64,000 nucleotides of DNA from Hydractinia symbiolongicarpus (lineage: Eukaryota > Cnidaria > Hydrozoa > Anthoathecata > Hydractiniidae). The stretch spans positions 22,072,001 to 22,136,000 of the forward strand of contig NC_079884.1 of the NCBI RefSeq assembly GCF_029227915.1. Reading direction: 5' to 3'. Each line of letters opens with the position of its first letter. The stretch's first letter is position 1. Under the pieces are notes generated by a model. That model worked only from the letters and a program-made list of their open reading frames with translations, was not told the DNA's origin and made no database searches. The position numbers and the translations under genes were made by a program. Shown in pieces: positions 22,931 through 35,134 of the stretch.

Positions 22931-24454
22931 ACATTAGATCGTCCTCCAAGCACGCCGTCTTTGCTAGAGCTTTGTTGCACTCAACAGGGGTGCATAATTA
23001 AAATAAAGTAGTCAAATTTTACGAATTTTAAATTATTAAAGTATTTTGTTTGTGGTAACACATTTATTTTTCAAGGAAGGTTAACCAAAACTATTTTTTT
23101 AAATTAATGGATAAAAACAAATAGCGTACTAACATATAACAAAATGAAGTAAATCGAACCCACGCCCTTGAAAGGACACAGATCAAAGAAGCCTCCGCTG
23201 CTTCTGGTACCATTTTGCGCACAAACAGACAGGATACGGCTTTTACTAAAGAAAGAACCACTTTAAAAATATTTCACAAAAACCCAGATTTTATTATATA
23301 TTTTTATTATTAGAAATTGTTAATTGTGTCTTTCGACTTTTTCAACCAAAACTCCCTGTTTTCTCACGTAGATGGGAACATGGTGGAAGAATGGTACCGT
23401 GTGCGAATGAAAGAGAACATAGTTCCAGGCAGCTCTCTCCCTCCTCCCACGTGAGGATTATCTGAATAGCAAAACCCGCATTCACAAAATAAAAACACAA
23501 AAAGACGAAGTAAATAAAATAAAATTTAATTTTTTTGAATAACAAATTTAAAATTTATTGTGAAAATTTCTTATTTTTCCATGAAGTTGGACAAGTTTTG
23601 CAAGATATATGCATACGTATATACTACAATGACATGAAACTCGGGACTCGTAATAAGGACGTCCACAGAGTGTCAGGATAAGATGTGCAGAGAATATCCG
23701 AAAATGGGCATTCCTAGGATTAGTTAAATAAATGTTCTGATAAACATTCGATATAGGACGTCCTAGTCCTTTTATCGACGCCCAAATATATAGGGTATGA
23801 AACTGACATTCCGATTATGTAGGGCCCACGACACACGTCCTTAAGTGTAAACAAAGATAAACAGTGTTAGCCATTTTTACACGAAATAACTGTGTTGTTC
23901 AACTGTCGTTAGAATCACGTAAAGCTCTAGATACATGTTACAATTTGAGTTGCAGAAAAAAAGTACCCTCTGGGACTTAATTAATTTTTCGAAATAAAAA
24001 AGTGTTTCAGAAGTTTGAGTAGTAGAGAGCTACTTATGAGAATTTATTAGGAAATTTTAACCGTGCCAGGAGAATCGATCGAGTTAAAGAGATGCTCAAA
24101 TAATAGAATGCCGAGTTATAAAGTCTGCTTTATTTTTAGATATATTATTGGTTCCACTGCACATAATAAAAACAATAATGAAAGAAATAATGTCAGGTAT
24201 AAGTGATAATATAATTATAAACGTCGAAATCTCCAGTAAAGCATTGCAGAAATTGGCGCGCTTTGTAGCTTTTATGTACTTAAAAAAGTGCCCGGGCACC
24301 AGACAATTAGAGAACATAACATAAAATCGGCTTATAATCTCGGGAGTCTCCAGGCGCATAGTGATAACTAAGATCGAAAAAACAAAACTTTGTGGTAAAA
24401 AAAATGTGCATGTTAAAAAACTTTAAAAAGAAGATCAAAGGGCTGCTCGAACTT
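22931..24454. other. Gene-free stretch
   Basis: No supported exon. A minus-strand string at about 23150-23215 has a GGGTTCGATTT box like a tRNA internal promoter but no cloverleaf could be drawn. The remaining frames are short and have no family resemblance. Confidence 0.4.
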
Positions 24455-24790
24455 TAAACCATTTCATGGTCAAGCTACATGTCGAGCAAGCATGAAAAAA
24501 GTTTATAGGCAGGTAGAAGTAATTATCAACAGGAGAAATAGTGAGGTAGACAAGGCAAAATGTAATTAACCAGCTGGTTTAAGTGGCTATTGTATTCATA
24601 TAAATGCTCTGTTGTTAAAATTACCGTATTCACTAAATGCCTTGAAGATAGCGCAAACGAAAAAAATCATGCACTAGTGTTCTTAGACAATGGCGTGTTC
24701 CAGGCAATAAAAAGACAGCAAAATATGATATGATAGAAAATCCGCGTTCTTCATAGTAATGTTATGGAAAAAGTTGAATTTCTTCTACAA
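24455..24790 (+). pseudogene. SWIM-domain mobile-element gene relic, copy 1
   Basis: A decayed copy of the SWIM zinc-finger region also present at 37.2-37.5 kb. The readable track includes NRRNSEVDKAKCN, an in-frame stop, then PAGLSGYCIHINALLLKL, where copy 2 has CNCPAGMSGYCNHVMALLLEL. The second cysteine codon became a stop and the histidine ligand spacing is altered. Downstream GGCGTGTTCCAGGCAATAAA matches the segment encoding WGVPGNK in copy 2, with frameshifts. Non-functional. Confidence 0.75.
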
Positions 24791-24889
24791 AATATGCTCC
24801 ACCTTTTCTTCTATATTTTAATATCTCCTTATACTGTGGAGACCCGGCTGTGCTTTTTTAGGGGGAAAAGAAAATAGTGATATGTTAGT

Positions 24890-24975
24890 CTTCCCCTTTT
24901 TGTTGTTGTAAAATGAACTTCCACACTCTGGTACACAGCAATATATTGATCGACGACTTCTTCTGAATTTGCATC
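24890..24975 (-). pseudogene. THAP zinc-finger start, relic copy 1
   Basis: Read on the minus strand it gives SRRSIYCCVPECGSSFYNN, closely matching SGGRSINCCVPECESSFYDK of the THAP gene relic at 38.07-38.77 kb. It lies about 100 bp from the SWIM relic and in opposite orientation, the same arrangement as in the larger copy, so the interior of the element has been lost. Only the first THAP cysteine pair remains. Confidence 0.65.
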
Positions 24976-25732
24976 AGTAGTTTTTGTTTTTCAAGCGTTT
25001 ATAAATGTGTATGTATATTTTGTTTTCAATTAAAATCAGTTATAGTTAATCTAGCTGAACAACAAAGAAGTTTGTTTTAATTTAAGCGCCGATAAAGTTT
25101 GTCTATACGGGTCTTGTTTTAAAACCCAGGTTGCGGCTAAATTATTGAATACGGGAATGGCGTATTATTCTTTCTCGCGTTTTCAATATCAGAAAACCCT
25201 TTTTCTTTTTTATGCTTTAATCGAATTTTTATATTCACCCCAACAAGCATAATTATTTCTCAGACTGTTATAAAAAGGTAAGTTGTGACCACGCTTGTAG
25301 GATTTGACCACGTCTAAGCTTCCTTCTAAGAAAACTCTATATTAGTATCGTTAGTTAAAAGGTTATTTAACTAGGCTAAAATAAAGTTAATCTATAAAAA
25401 CTGTTGAAATTTTCACTAATATTAACATACAAAACATTTTCTATAAAAAAAATAACATACCCATGGCTAACTGCGTTTTTATCAACTTTCGAATATACTA
25501 GGTAGGTTTTAAATTTGTCGTTAACTTCACTCTTAATATACTAGGCTAGTGGAATTACATCAGACGGTATATCTATCATATCGTAGGTTCTAATTCCGTG
25601 AAATCCACGGTTACGCTTGACTTTTTATTAGAACTCTCTTACGCTTAGCTCACACTAATTGTTTGGGCAGAAAGGAAATCAAAGAGAAAAAAAGAAAGAG
25701 TGTAAGGAATTTTTCTTTGTTTAGAATGAGAA

Positions 25733-27956
25733 TTAATATCGCATTGTACTTTCGATCCAACTCTTTAAATTGTAAACATTGGCGTATACTGTGTACTCGT
25801 TTCTTCGACTGCTGCAATCCTTTGAGCCCCAACTAACAGCACCATGCAAATACCATTTACCGCCTGATTGACAAACAAAAGGACCACCACTATCACCTTG
25901 ACAACCACTGATTCGAGTGTTTCCATATCCAGAACAAACGTTATGTGCTCCGATTGGGAACTGAGCGACTCTCTAAATAAAAACAATTGGCTCAATTCTT
26001 CTGAGTAGCTCCACTTGTTCTTTTAGTATGGTTAGCTTTTTCGTTTTTGTTGATTTTTTATTTATTTTTTGTAGAGTTCTGAATTTTGCACTACATTTTG
26101 TTCCTTAATTGAATATAAATATTATAAAATAATTGGAGTAGGAATAGTTTCTCTTACCCTCATATGATAAGCGCACTTCTGTGTGTCCACAACTGGCATT
26201 TTTGCCTGTTGTAATACGGTATGCATATTTTGTGTATAACGATTGATTCGTCCCCAACCTAGACATTGTCAAAATAAAAATAGGAATAATTCTTCAAGTA
26301 GCATATCTTGCTTTTCTTCATACCACTATGTCAGAAAAATATATATTATGTATTTGAAGATTCTAAAGTTATTTATACCTGTTATGTAACATGAATCACC
26401 AACTCTAGCTGGTCCAGTTGGCATACAGACGGGTTGAACATATTGGTTAAATGATATTGGCCTTGACAATTTAAGCAAGGCTACATCACTCATCATGGTG
26501 CGAAATTGAAATCTCGGGTGTGCAAAAACTTGGCTGACCCTGATATCTTGCTCGGTCCCCTCCCTTCGACGGGTGTCATGTTCTCCAACTCTAAATTTTT
26601 TACAGTCAAGTCCCTTTTAGACGGTGAATTATTCGTTAAATTATACATCAAGTTTACTAAAAATAGAATACTTAACGGAATAATTAATAGTTTATTGCAC
26701 CGAAAATTATTGAAAAATTATTATCAGAAACAAGAAAATAGTTTAGTTTAGCTACACTTTTGAAGTGAAACTACACAGAATGAATGAGGTTTTTACGTAA
26801 CAAACTCAACTGTTGAGGAATAATTTATTGAAAAACTCATAGTGTATTTGAACGTAAATTAAATTACAACAATATTTTTCAGCTACCATATTTCGTAACT
26901 TTACGCAGATATTTAACGTCTAAAAGGGCCTTTACAGAAGTTATAACTGTCAAATTTTTCGGTCATTTAAACCTTAGTTTTTTTGCAACAGCATGCGTTT
27001 GCTCATCTACATAAAACATTCTGAGTACAATCAAACCGGAAACCGGTTTAAATTACACGCCTCTGCATTAATCCTACGTAGAAATTTTAAAATTTATAGC
27101 TTGCTGACTCGTTTTAATTAAAAACTGCAGTGTTTCGGATTTGCAGTTTTCTAAAACCTTGATCATATTAATTTAGCCACAACCAGTCCGTTATTACGAA
27201 AAAAATAAAAAACATAACAAGTTTACCGCACTGTGAGAGAGTAAGGCGATATATTCCTGCCTGATCGTGGATCTTGGATACAATGGGATGCTGTTAACAC
27301 CCAGTTTGGATGAATAATGGATCCCCCACAACCTGGTCTGCCATTTGTAAGTAATAAAATTTGCCATGGCCAACTACCCTTTCTTGCAGTCGTTCCACCA
27401 ATCACACGACCGGAGTAAAAAAAAGGACGTCCACATGCTAAAAAAAGAATAAATGTAGGTTATTTAAAAACAAAATCAGAAATGAGGAATGCATGTGGTT
27501 TGTTAGTGTGTCCACGCGGAAATCGGAGAAGGCGTGAAGAACAAAGAAATGACTAGATTAACATTGCAATGGTTCGAATTTGACCCCAACATTTTTAGAT
27601 TGCTCTTCCAGAATAAGTATCCATGCAAACACTGATGGTTATTATAGCGAATACCTATATTTTATATTAATGGTATATTATTTAGGTGCTGTATCATCCC
27701 ACACTTTTTTGCTAGAGGATGATTTTTTTTTAAATAAAGTTTATTTCAAAGTAAAAAAGAAGCTATTTTAGGGGTCTTTAATTTTAAAGTGAAAAGTTTT
27801 CTTCGCCGCCTAACCGGTGGGTCACGTTTCTTTACTTTTAGCACCACCACTCTCTCCCCCTCTCCCCCCTAAACTGGTCTGAATAAAATATTTCTACTCA
27901 CATTGGGCGTCTGTTAAAACAGCAATAGCGCAAACAACAGCAACGAAGAGCATCAT
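25733..27956 (-). CDS. Secreted chymotrypsin-like serine protease
   Basis: Five exons on the minus strand with consensus sites and consistent phases: 27956-27902, 27437-27227, 26590-26379, 26258-26158, 25972-25733. They encode 272 residues. Seen: signal peptide (1-18), short propeptide with Cys20, activation site R29/V30-IGG, catalytic His70 (TASHC), Asp124 (SDVALLKL) and Ser221 (GDSGGP), and cysteine pairs typical of S1 peptidases. The residue at chymotrypsin position 189 is Ser215, and WG (216) is kept, which predicts chymotrypsin-like preference for large hydrophobic residues rather than trypsin-like cleavage after Lys/Arg. GTEQDIRV is also typical of chymotrypsin/elastase-like digestive enzymes. 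Probably secreted from gland cells (inference). No extra domains are attached. Confidence 0.9.
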
Positions 27957-28369
27957 TTCTGCGTCAATTTTTAGTGACAACTGTAAGACAACTGGTGCTG
28001 GCTGGTGTGTTCTTATTTATCCTTAACTTAGCTATATATTTGTACTGGTGTACACACACAAATTGTATAAGAACATCCATAGTGAAAGTATCTGAGTAAA
28101 TACTGTTAGCCATAATTTTAAACTTGTTGATACACCCTTGTTGAAACTGAAGTTCTCTGCTTGACTCAAGAAAACAAATTTCTTGATTCAGTTGTTTTGT
28201 TTTCTTGATTTTTATAAAATGATATTTGCTTAATATTAAATTAATTCTAATATGGCCTGTGCCAACCAAAGTAGACACCAGACTTCAAAATTTTCGTTTG
28301 ATAAATTTTTTTTTTTGCTTAAAACCTTTAAAAAATTTTGAAACACAAAATATACGATATATAAAGAAT
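27957..28369. other. Upstream region of the protease gene
   Basis: Holds the presumed promoter and 5' UTR of the minus-strand protease. The frames here are short and overlap low-complexity AT-rich sequence. No regulatory motif was singled out. Confidence 0.35.
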
Positions 28370-28595
28370 GAGCAACACCGTGGATTTTTTCACGGGCTAC
28401 CGGCTAGTCTCTTTAACAAAAGACGTATTTTGTCTGCCTCTGCGCGGACCCCCCGCTGAGTTAAAAAATCGTGCTACGGAAACACGAGTATCAAATGCGA
28501 TATATTTTTATCCACTTTGTTGCCACAGGTAAATTTAAAGGACGGGCGAACCCGTGGATTTTTCCACGGGCTAAAGACTAGTCTTTTTAATAATA
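28370..28595 (-). repeat. Hairpin-containing ACTAG repeat, dimeric copy
   Basis: Two units in tandem, read on the minus strand from ACTAGTCTTTAGCCCGTGG. The first carries a perfect hairpin, 8-bp arms around TTTT, at 28551-28570 (CCCGTGGATTTTTCCACGGG on the plus strand). The second, at 28378-28397, is the same with small changes. Both adjoin ACTAG. Between them lie CGCCCGTCCTTT, TTTCCGTAGCACGA and GCAGACAAAATACG, blocks also found at 48.9 and 58.4 kb. No coding potential. Confidence 0.7.
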
Positions 28596-30615
28596 GCTGT
28601 ATTTTGTTCAAAATGGTTGCGTGCAGCTTTTTTCGGAAAAATAGCGCAGGCCCCGATTTTTACGGACCTCTGTTTTTTAGTTGAACGCAGCTTAACTTCG
28701 AAATAATTTCGGACTCGCGCCAGAACCAGATAAACAACATACTACGGAGGCCATTTCAGTTTGGAAGTGATGGTGTCAAGTTTGGAGATCTGTTTGACCT
28801 TTTTAACTTCTCTAAGCTTTTTAATTTTGTAGTATTTGTTTTTCTTTCTGTTTTCACATGTTAAGGCACATATTTTTACGTTGTTTTACCAACGTGCAAA
28901 TCTTAAATCACAATTTTTAGGATTTTGATAAGGAACGTAGATTTTTAACCATATTGGCGAGCTAGCTATAATTAGCCTTACAATATCCTATTAAAAGTAA
29001 CAATGTTTGAGCAACGATACCAATAGCAGCAAAATTGCAAAAAGATTTTAAACAATATCAAAAGCATACCATTGTTATTGAGAACATTTAAATATCATAG
29101 AAGAAATAACTGGAGACCGTGGTAAACAAATTTTAAACAATACAGTTTGGTGGCTGCCAACAACATTTCTGATAATAATTATGCTGAATACAGTCAGGTT
29201 GCCACAGCTTTTAATAAAGTTATGAAAATTTCTTCTGCAAAAAATAATGGCTGAGTAATTTTTTTAACTGCACTGGGTAACACCAAGCTGTTTCCTGATT
29301 TCTTTTATATCACCGAAGCGATAAAGATTTTTAGAAAATAGTGTTACCCCTATGCTCATGTATGACACGGTTTATCTGTTAAGTGCTCAGTCTGCTGTTA
29401 ACGTCGGGCTGTTTCCTATGATTTTATTAAAACCCTTGTCATAAAGTTTCTTTAGAAAATGCTATTGCGCCTATTACATATGTGTGACACAGATTACCTG
29501 TAATAGGAGTTCAAACCACAACTGTTTTGTGTGTTCTTTATTGTTCTACGGCTTTAGCCGGTAGAAATTTAAAATTGGCATCTTTTTTGTCGTTGTTTTT
29601 AATATCCAGACTAGTGAAGCACGAAAGGGTACCAGTCTAGTGTATGGTATGTAAAATATTAGTTTTTGAGTGTTGATAACAGAACTACCCTGTTAAGCGC
29701 TTTAAAATGTACAAAAACATATTATTTTTACAAATAAATCATTTTGAATTACTATTTTGTGTTTAGTTGGTCTTGCCAATTCCACAAATCTACAATGGTC
29801 GTTCGTTATTTTTATTTTTTTTGTGATCTGAAATTTTAAGCTAGATTTGTATTTGATTACAAGGAGTTTCGACGGGCTAAAATTCTTTTTCAAAAACGAA
29901 ATAAATCAGAAATAGTTGATTTTATCGATTTTTACGTTTCATCTAGTTTTCAGAAAAAGCGGTGTTTACAAACTTGAACTCATTTTTCTTCATCCATATT
30001 TTTTTATTTTTTTCGTCTTTTGCTGTTCTAGTTGAAAATAATCTTATACATCATTTTCTTTCGTGAGTAACTATGTGAGTCCACGACACGCAAATCACGA
30101 GTCATTTTTTTATAAGTGGCCCTACGCTAAAATTTAACTAAAAAAGTTAGGGATGTACTTCCGAAATCACATATAAGGTATAAATACATAACTCGCAGCT
30201 AATACCGATATATGTATACCCCAAAAAATCTATATTTGCATATATATGGATATAAGTATCGCTACATATGAAACGGTATCAGATATTCACAAACCGTACG
30301 GACTGTTAAATGAAGTTCCTAACATAAACGGAAATTGTGTTTACGAAAAAAAATGTTGGTTTTTTTGAGTGTTCTCTACTCTTTCTTTTAAAATATATTT
30401 AAAGAAGAGCATGTTTGTATATATTAATCATAGCAATGTTTCCGTAAGGCTTTTCAATTTTGATGATATTATTTGATGCCAGACATGTTTTTTCACCCTG
30501 TTCGAAAAAATTAACATATACATTTTTTTATTTAAAAATTTGAGGATATAAAACTTACTAGAAATGGAAATAATGGTACTTTAATATTTTGAATTTATTG
30601 TTGTTTTTTTTCTAG
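28596..30615. other. Gene-free stretch
   Basis: AT-rich, with a CCGATTTTTACGG block at about 28654 that is the complement of one near 33910. Two CATATGTGTGACACAG- or CATGTATGACACGG-like blocks (about 29355 and 29475) suggest a diverged tandem duplication of about 115 bp. No exon was recognised. Confidence 0.4.
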
Positions 30616-32518
30616 CCGCCACGTTTAACGATCTTGTTGATCTCTTATTCCCGTCTAATAATCGGGCCGTCGCAAAATGCTACTGTAGGTAAACAAACGC
30701 TCTTAACTTTATATAAGCACTGAGATGGAGTTCAATAATATCGCAATTATGGTAGGCTTCGTTCAGGCCGCATTCCTGGCTTGTTTTTTTTTGTAATACA
30801 TGACATCAAAAAATGGAAAGTAGCTAATTTTATCCCAGAGTTTTTATTGGAAAGGCACAGAAGATTTTTTTTATTTATTCGCTATTGTTTTGGGAGACCA
30901 GAGACAAAACAAAATGAAACAGAAGAAAGAAATCACAACATTGTCTCGTGGTTAATAATTATGTTAATTAATGTTTATCACGCTCTGTCTTTTTTTATTA
31001 GCATGACCGGGATTATTACATATTATAAGCAAAAAAACACAACGGGGGAGAATGCACATTGTGATAGTTGAAGCATTATGGAGATAGTTAAATTTAGAGC
31101 ATAAAAGGGGATCATAAATTCTAAAAATTTAGGCATTCTAATTGTCTAAATCGGATAATGTTTCTGTAAGTTAACGAATAACTATTTGAACCAAGGACAA
31201 TAATCAAAAAGTAAGACAGCTAACGAGGCGAAGAATCTTCAAAAACAACAACAAGAAGAGGTCGCTGTTGCAACATTTCGTGTTATTTAAGAAAAGTTTG
31301 TTTGTTTCTTTTTTGAGGAAGTACTACAAGTTAACACTGAAAAACCCTGTGTTTTTTTTTAATTCTTTTTAATTTCTCAATTTTTTGAACAAAATGAGCG
31401 TGAAAAAAAGAAATCCTCACCTGAAATTTGATAAAAATTGACATCTTTCGATTCATACAGCAAACAAACAACCTCTTTTAATTTTGTGTTAACCTCTGCT
31501 TGAAACCGAGGCTTATTAGTACAAGTCAAAAATTAAGAATGATGCTGAATGTGATCTTAAAGTCTACACATCAAAATTATAAAATTATAAAAAACATGTA
31601 ATTCGGGAAACATGTATGATTGAAGCTTATGTCATTAAACTTGGTGTAGAATATTGCGTTTAGAGATGTTCTAAGGAAAACAATATGTCATTGCAACCAG
31701 AAATGACTTTTTTTTTCTGGATTATTAATTCTTTTAAATCAGGTTTGTATTTTATCCCCAGTACCCATACATGTCCTCTTCACTAACTAAATGGTGACGA
31801 AATATACTTGTAATAATTCCTATATAAGACATACAATTTGCTACAACTCTCCTAATGTCAGACCGTTTTAAAAATTCACAAAAATTACCCTTCGTCTCAC
31901 AAATGAAAATGTCACAAAATTTCGGCACTTAATCGCAACAATGTCTAATCTAAAAGGCCACAGAGAGCTTGTGCACTGCCCCACATCCTCTCCTGATAGC
32001 TTGTGCCCTGCACCCCTGGCATAATAGGGTTAAAGAAATTTTAATTACCGTCGAAGGTAAAAGATCTTCTGATAAGGATTGTTGCACATCTAAACGTGTT
32101 TCCGTTTATACAATGTTTGGAATAAAATCCTTAATGTCTATTTTTTTGCTCAATACTAACTCAGAAAAAACGTTAGAGTTTAAGCAATCCTGCAAAGTTT
32201 GAAAGAACGTTATTTCCCACCGTTGCAAGCTCTCATTTATCACAATTATAATGCTAAATTTTGAAACCATTTCACTCGGGTCCCTCCACTAATCCTTTCC
32301 CTGGAACTCAGTAATATCGAGAGGTTACCGCTAAATTCATGTTGGTACGAATATGTGACGAAACTTTTAAAAAACAAACGAAGAGGTACCGTTAGTACAA
32401 TGAAATTTTATTTGTGAAACTGTTTTAACCATTGCAGCGCTCGTCAAAACATTTGATTGGTACCAAAAGGAAAGCTGCATAATTCGTCTAAATTTTGAGG
32501 GTCAAAAACGAGCTGAAG
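30616..32518 (+). CDS. Possible two exons of an ANF-receptor-like ligand-binding domain
   Basis: Candidate exons 30616-30688 and 32438-32518 have strong acceptors (TTTTTTTCTAG, CCATTGCAG) and donors (AG|GTAAAC, AG|GTAAGT) and compatible phases. Joined, they read LTILLISYSRLIIG then PSQNATVALVKTFDWYQK. This resembles the middle of Venus-flytrap ligand-binding domains (GABA-B or guanylate cyclase type: PLISYS, then PSxxxxxxALVKxFxWxxV). No flanking exons were found within the window, so it may be a fragment or a gene with long introns. The assignment is from short motif similarity and is weak. Confidence 0.3.
31365..31665 (+). repeat. Dispersed repeat family B, copy 2
   Basis: Same order of blocks as 8930-9300: AATCCTCACCTGAAA, CAAACAAACAACCT, GAGGCTTATTAGTACAAGTC, AAAATTAAGAATGATG and AAAAAACATGTAATTCGGG. 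It would sit inside the intron of the possible ligand-binding gene. No ORF. Confidence 0.6.
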
Positions 32519-32879
32519 GTAAGTTCATCCTATATTTAGCAAAGGGAGGGGCATGAAGAACTCGCGCTAAATTCCAATACCTTAAGTGAAATATTTTCTC
32601 AATTATTAAGACTCTTTATGTTTATAGTTATATAACTAAAATATAACAGTGAACCGCTTTAGCGATCAACGTGTTATTTTTCCGTAACTGGTCAATTCCA
32701 AATCTCAAACCGGTCTATTCCAAGTTTAAATAGACCGGATTGTAATTGACCGGTTATATTTTATTACATGATTTGTTTGCTTTTTATCACCAGAAAACTT
32801 TTCGAATGTTATACGATGGACTATTTTGTACAACATAACTAATTGTCGATTCATTTTATTGCTTAGCACATTTATGTTT

Positions 32880-33830
32880 TACTAGCCGGGAGCCCAGTGT
32901 CGAAACGTCAGGTTAAACCACAAGTACCATGTGTGTCCCTGCGTTGAGCGCCAGGTTAAGCGCTTAATAAGAACCATAAAAACTGGGCCAGACATTAGTG
33001 GAGCGTTTTAGTACAGGTACGCAGTATAACGTAAATCAAGTGAAGCGCACACAACGTTTTATTCCTTCCTGCAACTTAAGCTGAAATAACAACCCCCGTT
33101 ATCACAAGACGAATCAGCCAATATTATTTTATTATGCGATTTAAGTTTCACTGAAAGTTCAAAATTGACACCGGTTTGAGAGCTTAGTACAGGTAAACCG
33201 TGTTGCACATTTGCATGGGCGTAATACCCTTTTCGAAAAAAAATTTACTGGAGCTTCGGTTTAAATAAAAACACAGAAAACAGCTAGTTGTTAATACACG
33301 CTTAGTACAGGTAAACAATTTTGTACATATGTATATGTGCAATACCCTTTATCGCTTAAATAAAAACGCAAGAAACAGGTCGCCTTTACACTGTCCAGCT
33401 AAAAGATCACTCAGTGATTTTATTTTGTACAATAATTTTTCATGACAGTAAAATAAAGTGTAGCTAGCTAACTGCATTTAGCATCAGAATTACTGATTAA
33501 GGATTTTGTTTAGCCAAACTGCATTTTGGTACTTTCACTCTTCATCCAGGAGGTAGCTAACAACTTCGGCAAAAAAAACAAATAATATAACAAACTGAGT
33601 AGAAACTTTAAAAGAATAGAAATTATTAAGTCTAGCTATAGCACCATGACAGCTACGTTGTCTGCTAAAAAGATTTTTTTTAGGATTTATAAATTACTAG
33701 AAATCGTGATGATATAATCATCTTAATATGTCAAATCATACAGAAAATAAATATTCCTATAGGTACAAAGTATTTAGAAGAGAAAAAGGTTAAAATGAGA
33801 CACAAACCTGACACTTTCCTTTCCAAACCA
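32880..33830 (+). repeat. Dispersed repeat family A, copy 3
   Basis: Begins ACTAGCCGGGAGCCCAGTG. It contains two internal modules with GCTTAGTACAGGTAAAC and GTAATACCC or CAATACCC, then TAGCCAAACTGCATTTTGG, a CTAGCTA-rich segment and ATCGTGATGATATAATCATC. The layout matches copy 1 over most of its length. The family A end at about 33.83 kb abuts CCGTAAAAATCGG, also seen inverted at 28.65 kb. Confidence 0.6.
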
Positions 33831-34104
33831 AAATGGTTTGTCTCCGTTTTTTTTTCGAGTTCTACCGATGATTAAATTAAGCTGCGTGCGGCCAAAACAA
33901 AATCCGTAAAAATCGGGTTTTGCGGAAATTTTCCGAAATAAAACTGCGGAGCAACTCTTTTTAATAAACAATACGTCTATTATTACATCGGAAAGCTCAT
34001 TTAAAAAGCAACGTGTTTTTAATTAATTTTATCTGAAGTTAAACATTTGCATTAAAGCACAATAAAATAAAATCACATTCAACCTTTGAACACTATACGC
34101 AAGT

Positions 34105-35134
34105 ATGGAGGATTACGTTGTGAGTGACGAGGACAAGAAATTAGTTTTAGATTTTTATAAAAGTTTAGATTCGAATACACAAAATTTATCAGAAGTTTAT
34201 GATAATGTTTCATCCATCCACAACCTTAAATGTGAAACATTCAAAAGGCTCGCAAAAGATTTAGCCGTATTTCTAGAACATAAAAATTTAACACAAAAAA
34301 AAATTTTAGATGTTGGATGTGGTAATGGAAATCTTGGAAAATCTCTTGTTGAAGAGGGATTTAAAAATATAGATGGATTAGATATATCGGAAAGGTTGCT
34401 GGAGATGTGTAAAGAGACGAAATGTTACAACAAATTGTACAAAGGTGCCTATTTTTATTTTCTGAATACTTTTCCCCAACTTTAACAACACTTATTCCAG
34501 TGGTTGGGAAAGTTTTCGGACCAACCAAACCATATTCTTCTAAGATAAATGAAGCAACTAAGAATACTCAAGTATATTTCGTGAATTATGATCCATTATT
34601 TGTTCAATCCTGTTTCTGGCTATTATTTTAGAGCACTGTCGAATTTTTTGTGAAAATGATCTTTTGCAGTTTGTGCAGGGTATAATCACCTTTGCTTTGT
34701 GAATTGGTATTAGCAATAACTTTAAATCTGTCTATATAATTCCCAGGGCAGTTTGCTTTTATGACGCCACAAAAGAAGGCTGCCATGTTTATGTATAAGA
34801 CAATTGGTGTATTTTAGCGCCATTGACAACCAATCCAACACCAGGCATTGAAGAGAATACTTACGACATTGCTGTTTCTAGTGGATGCTACGTCGCAGGT
34901 CATATTCTACTGGGAACGTTAGTTGAGTTGACACGTATAGTCAAGCCTGGTGGTTATATATTCTACACACTTCATGACATTTACTACACGATGGATTATA
35001 TAAATTCTCATGGCAAGATAATGAAAGAAAAGATAGCTGAGTTGATCTCTATAAAACTGGCATCATGCAGATTAGAACCGAAGAATAATTTTAAGACAAC
35101 ATTCTGTTTTAATGTAATGCTTAAAGTGTTATAA
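34105..35134 (+). CDS. METTL27-like SAM-dependent methyltransferase
   Basis: Two exons, 34105-34444 and 34818-35134 (donor AAAG|GTGCC, acceptor ATTTTAG|CGCC), phase-consistent, encoding 218 residues. Seen: class I methyltransferase motif I LDVGCGNGNLG (69-79), then GLDIS (91-95) with the acidic residue expected to bind the SAM ribose, YDIAVSSG and RIVKPGGYIFYT in the second exon. Family: the SSGxxxxGH segment and the DGLDIS...LLEMCK...YNKLYK pattern fit the METTL27 (WBSCR27) group, small methyltransferases with no settled substrate. The start is supported by good coding from the first codon and by a length close to the family norm. It lies between repeat family A and the transposon cluster and shares no obvious regulation with neighbours. 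Confidence 0.85.

Noticed and set aside
23150-23215. tRNA-like B box on the minus strand
   Set aside because: No A box at proper spacing and no cloverleaf could be drawn.
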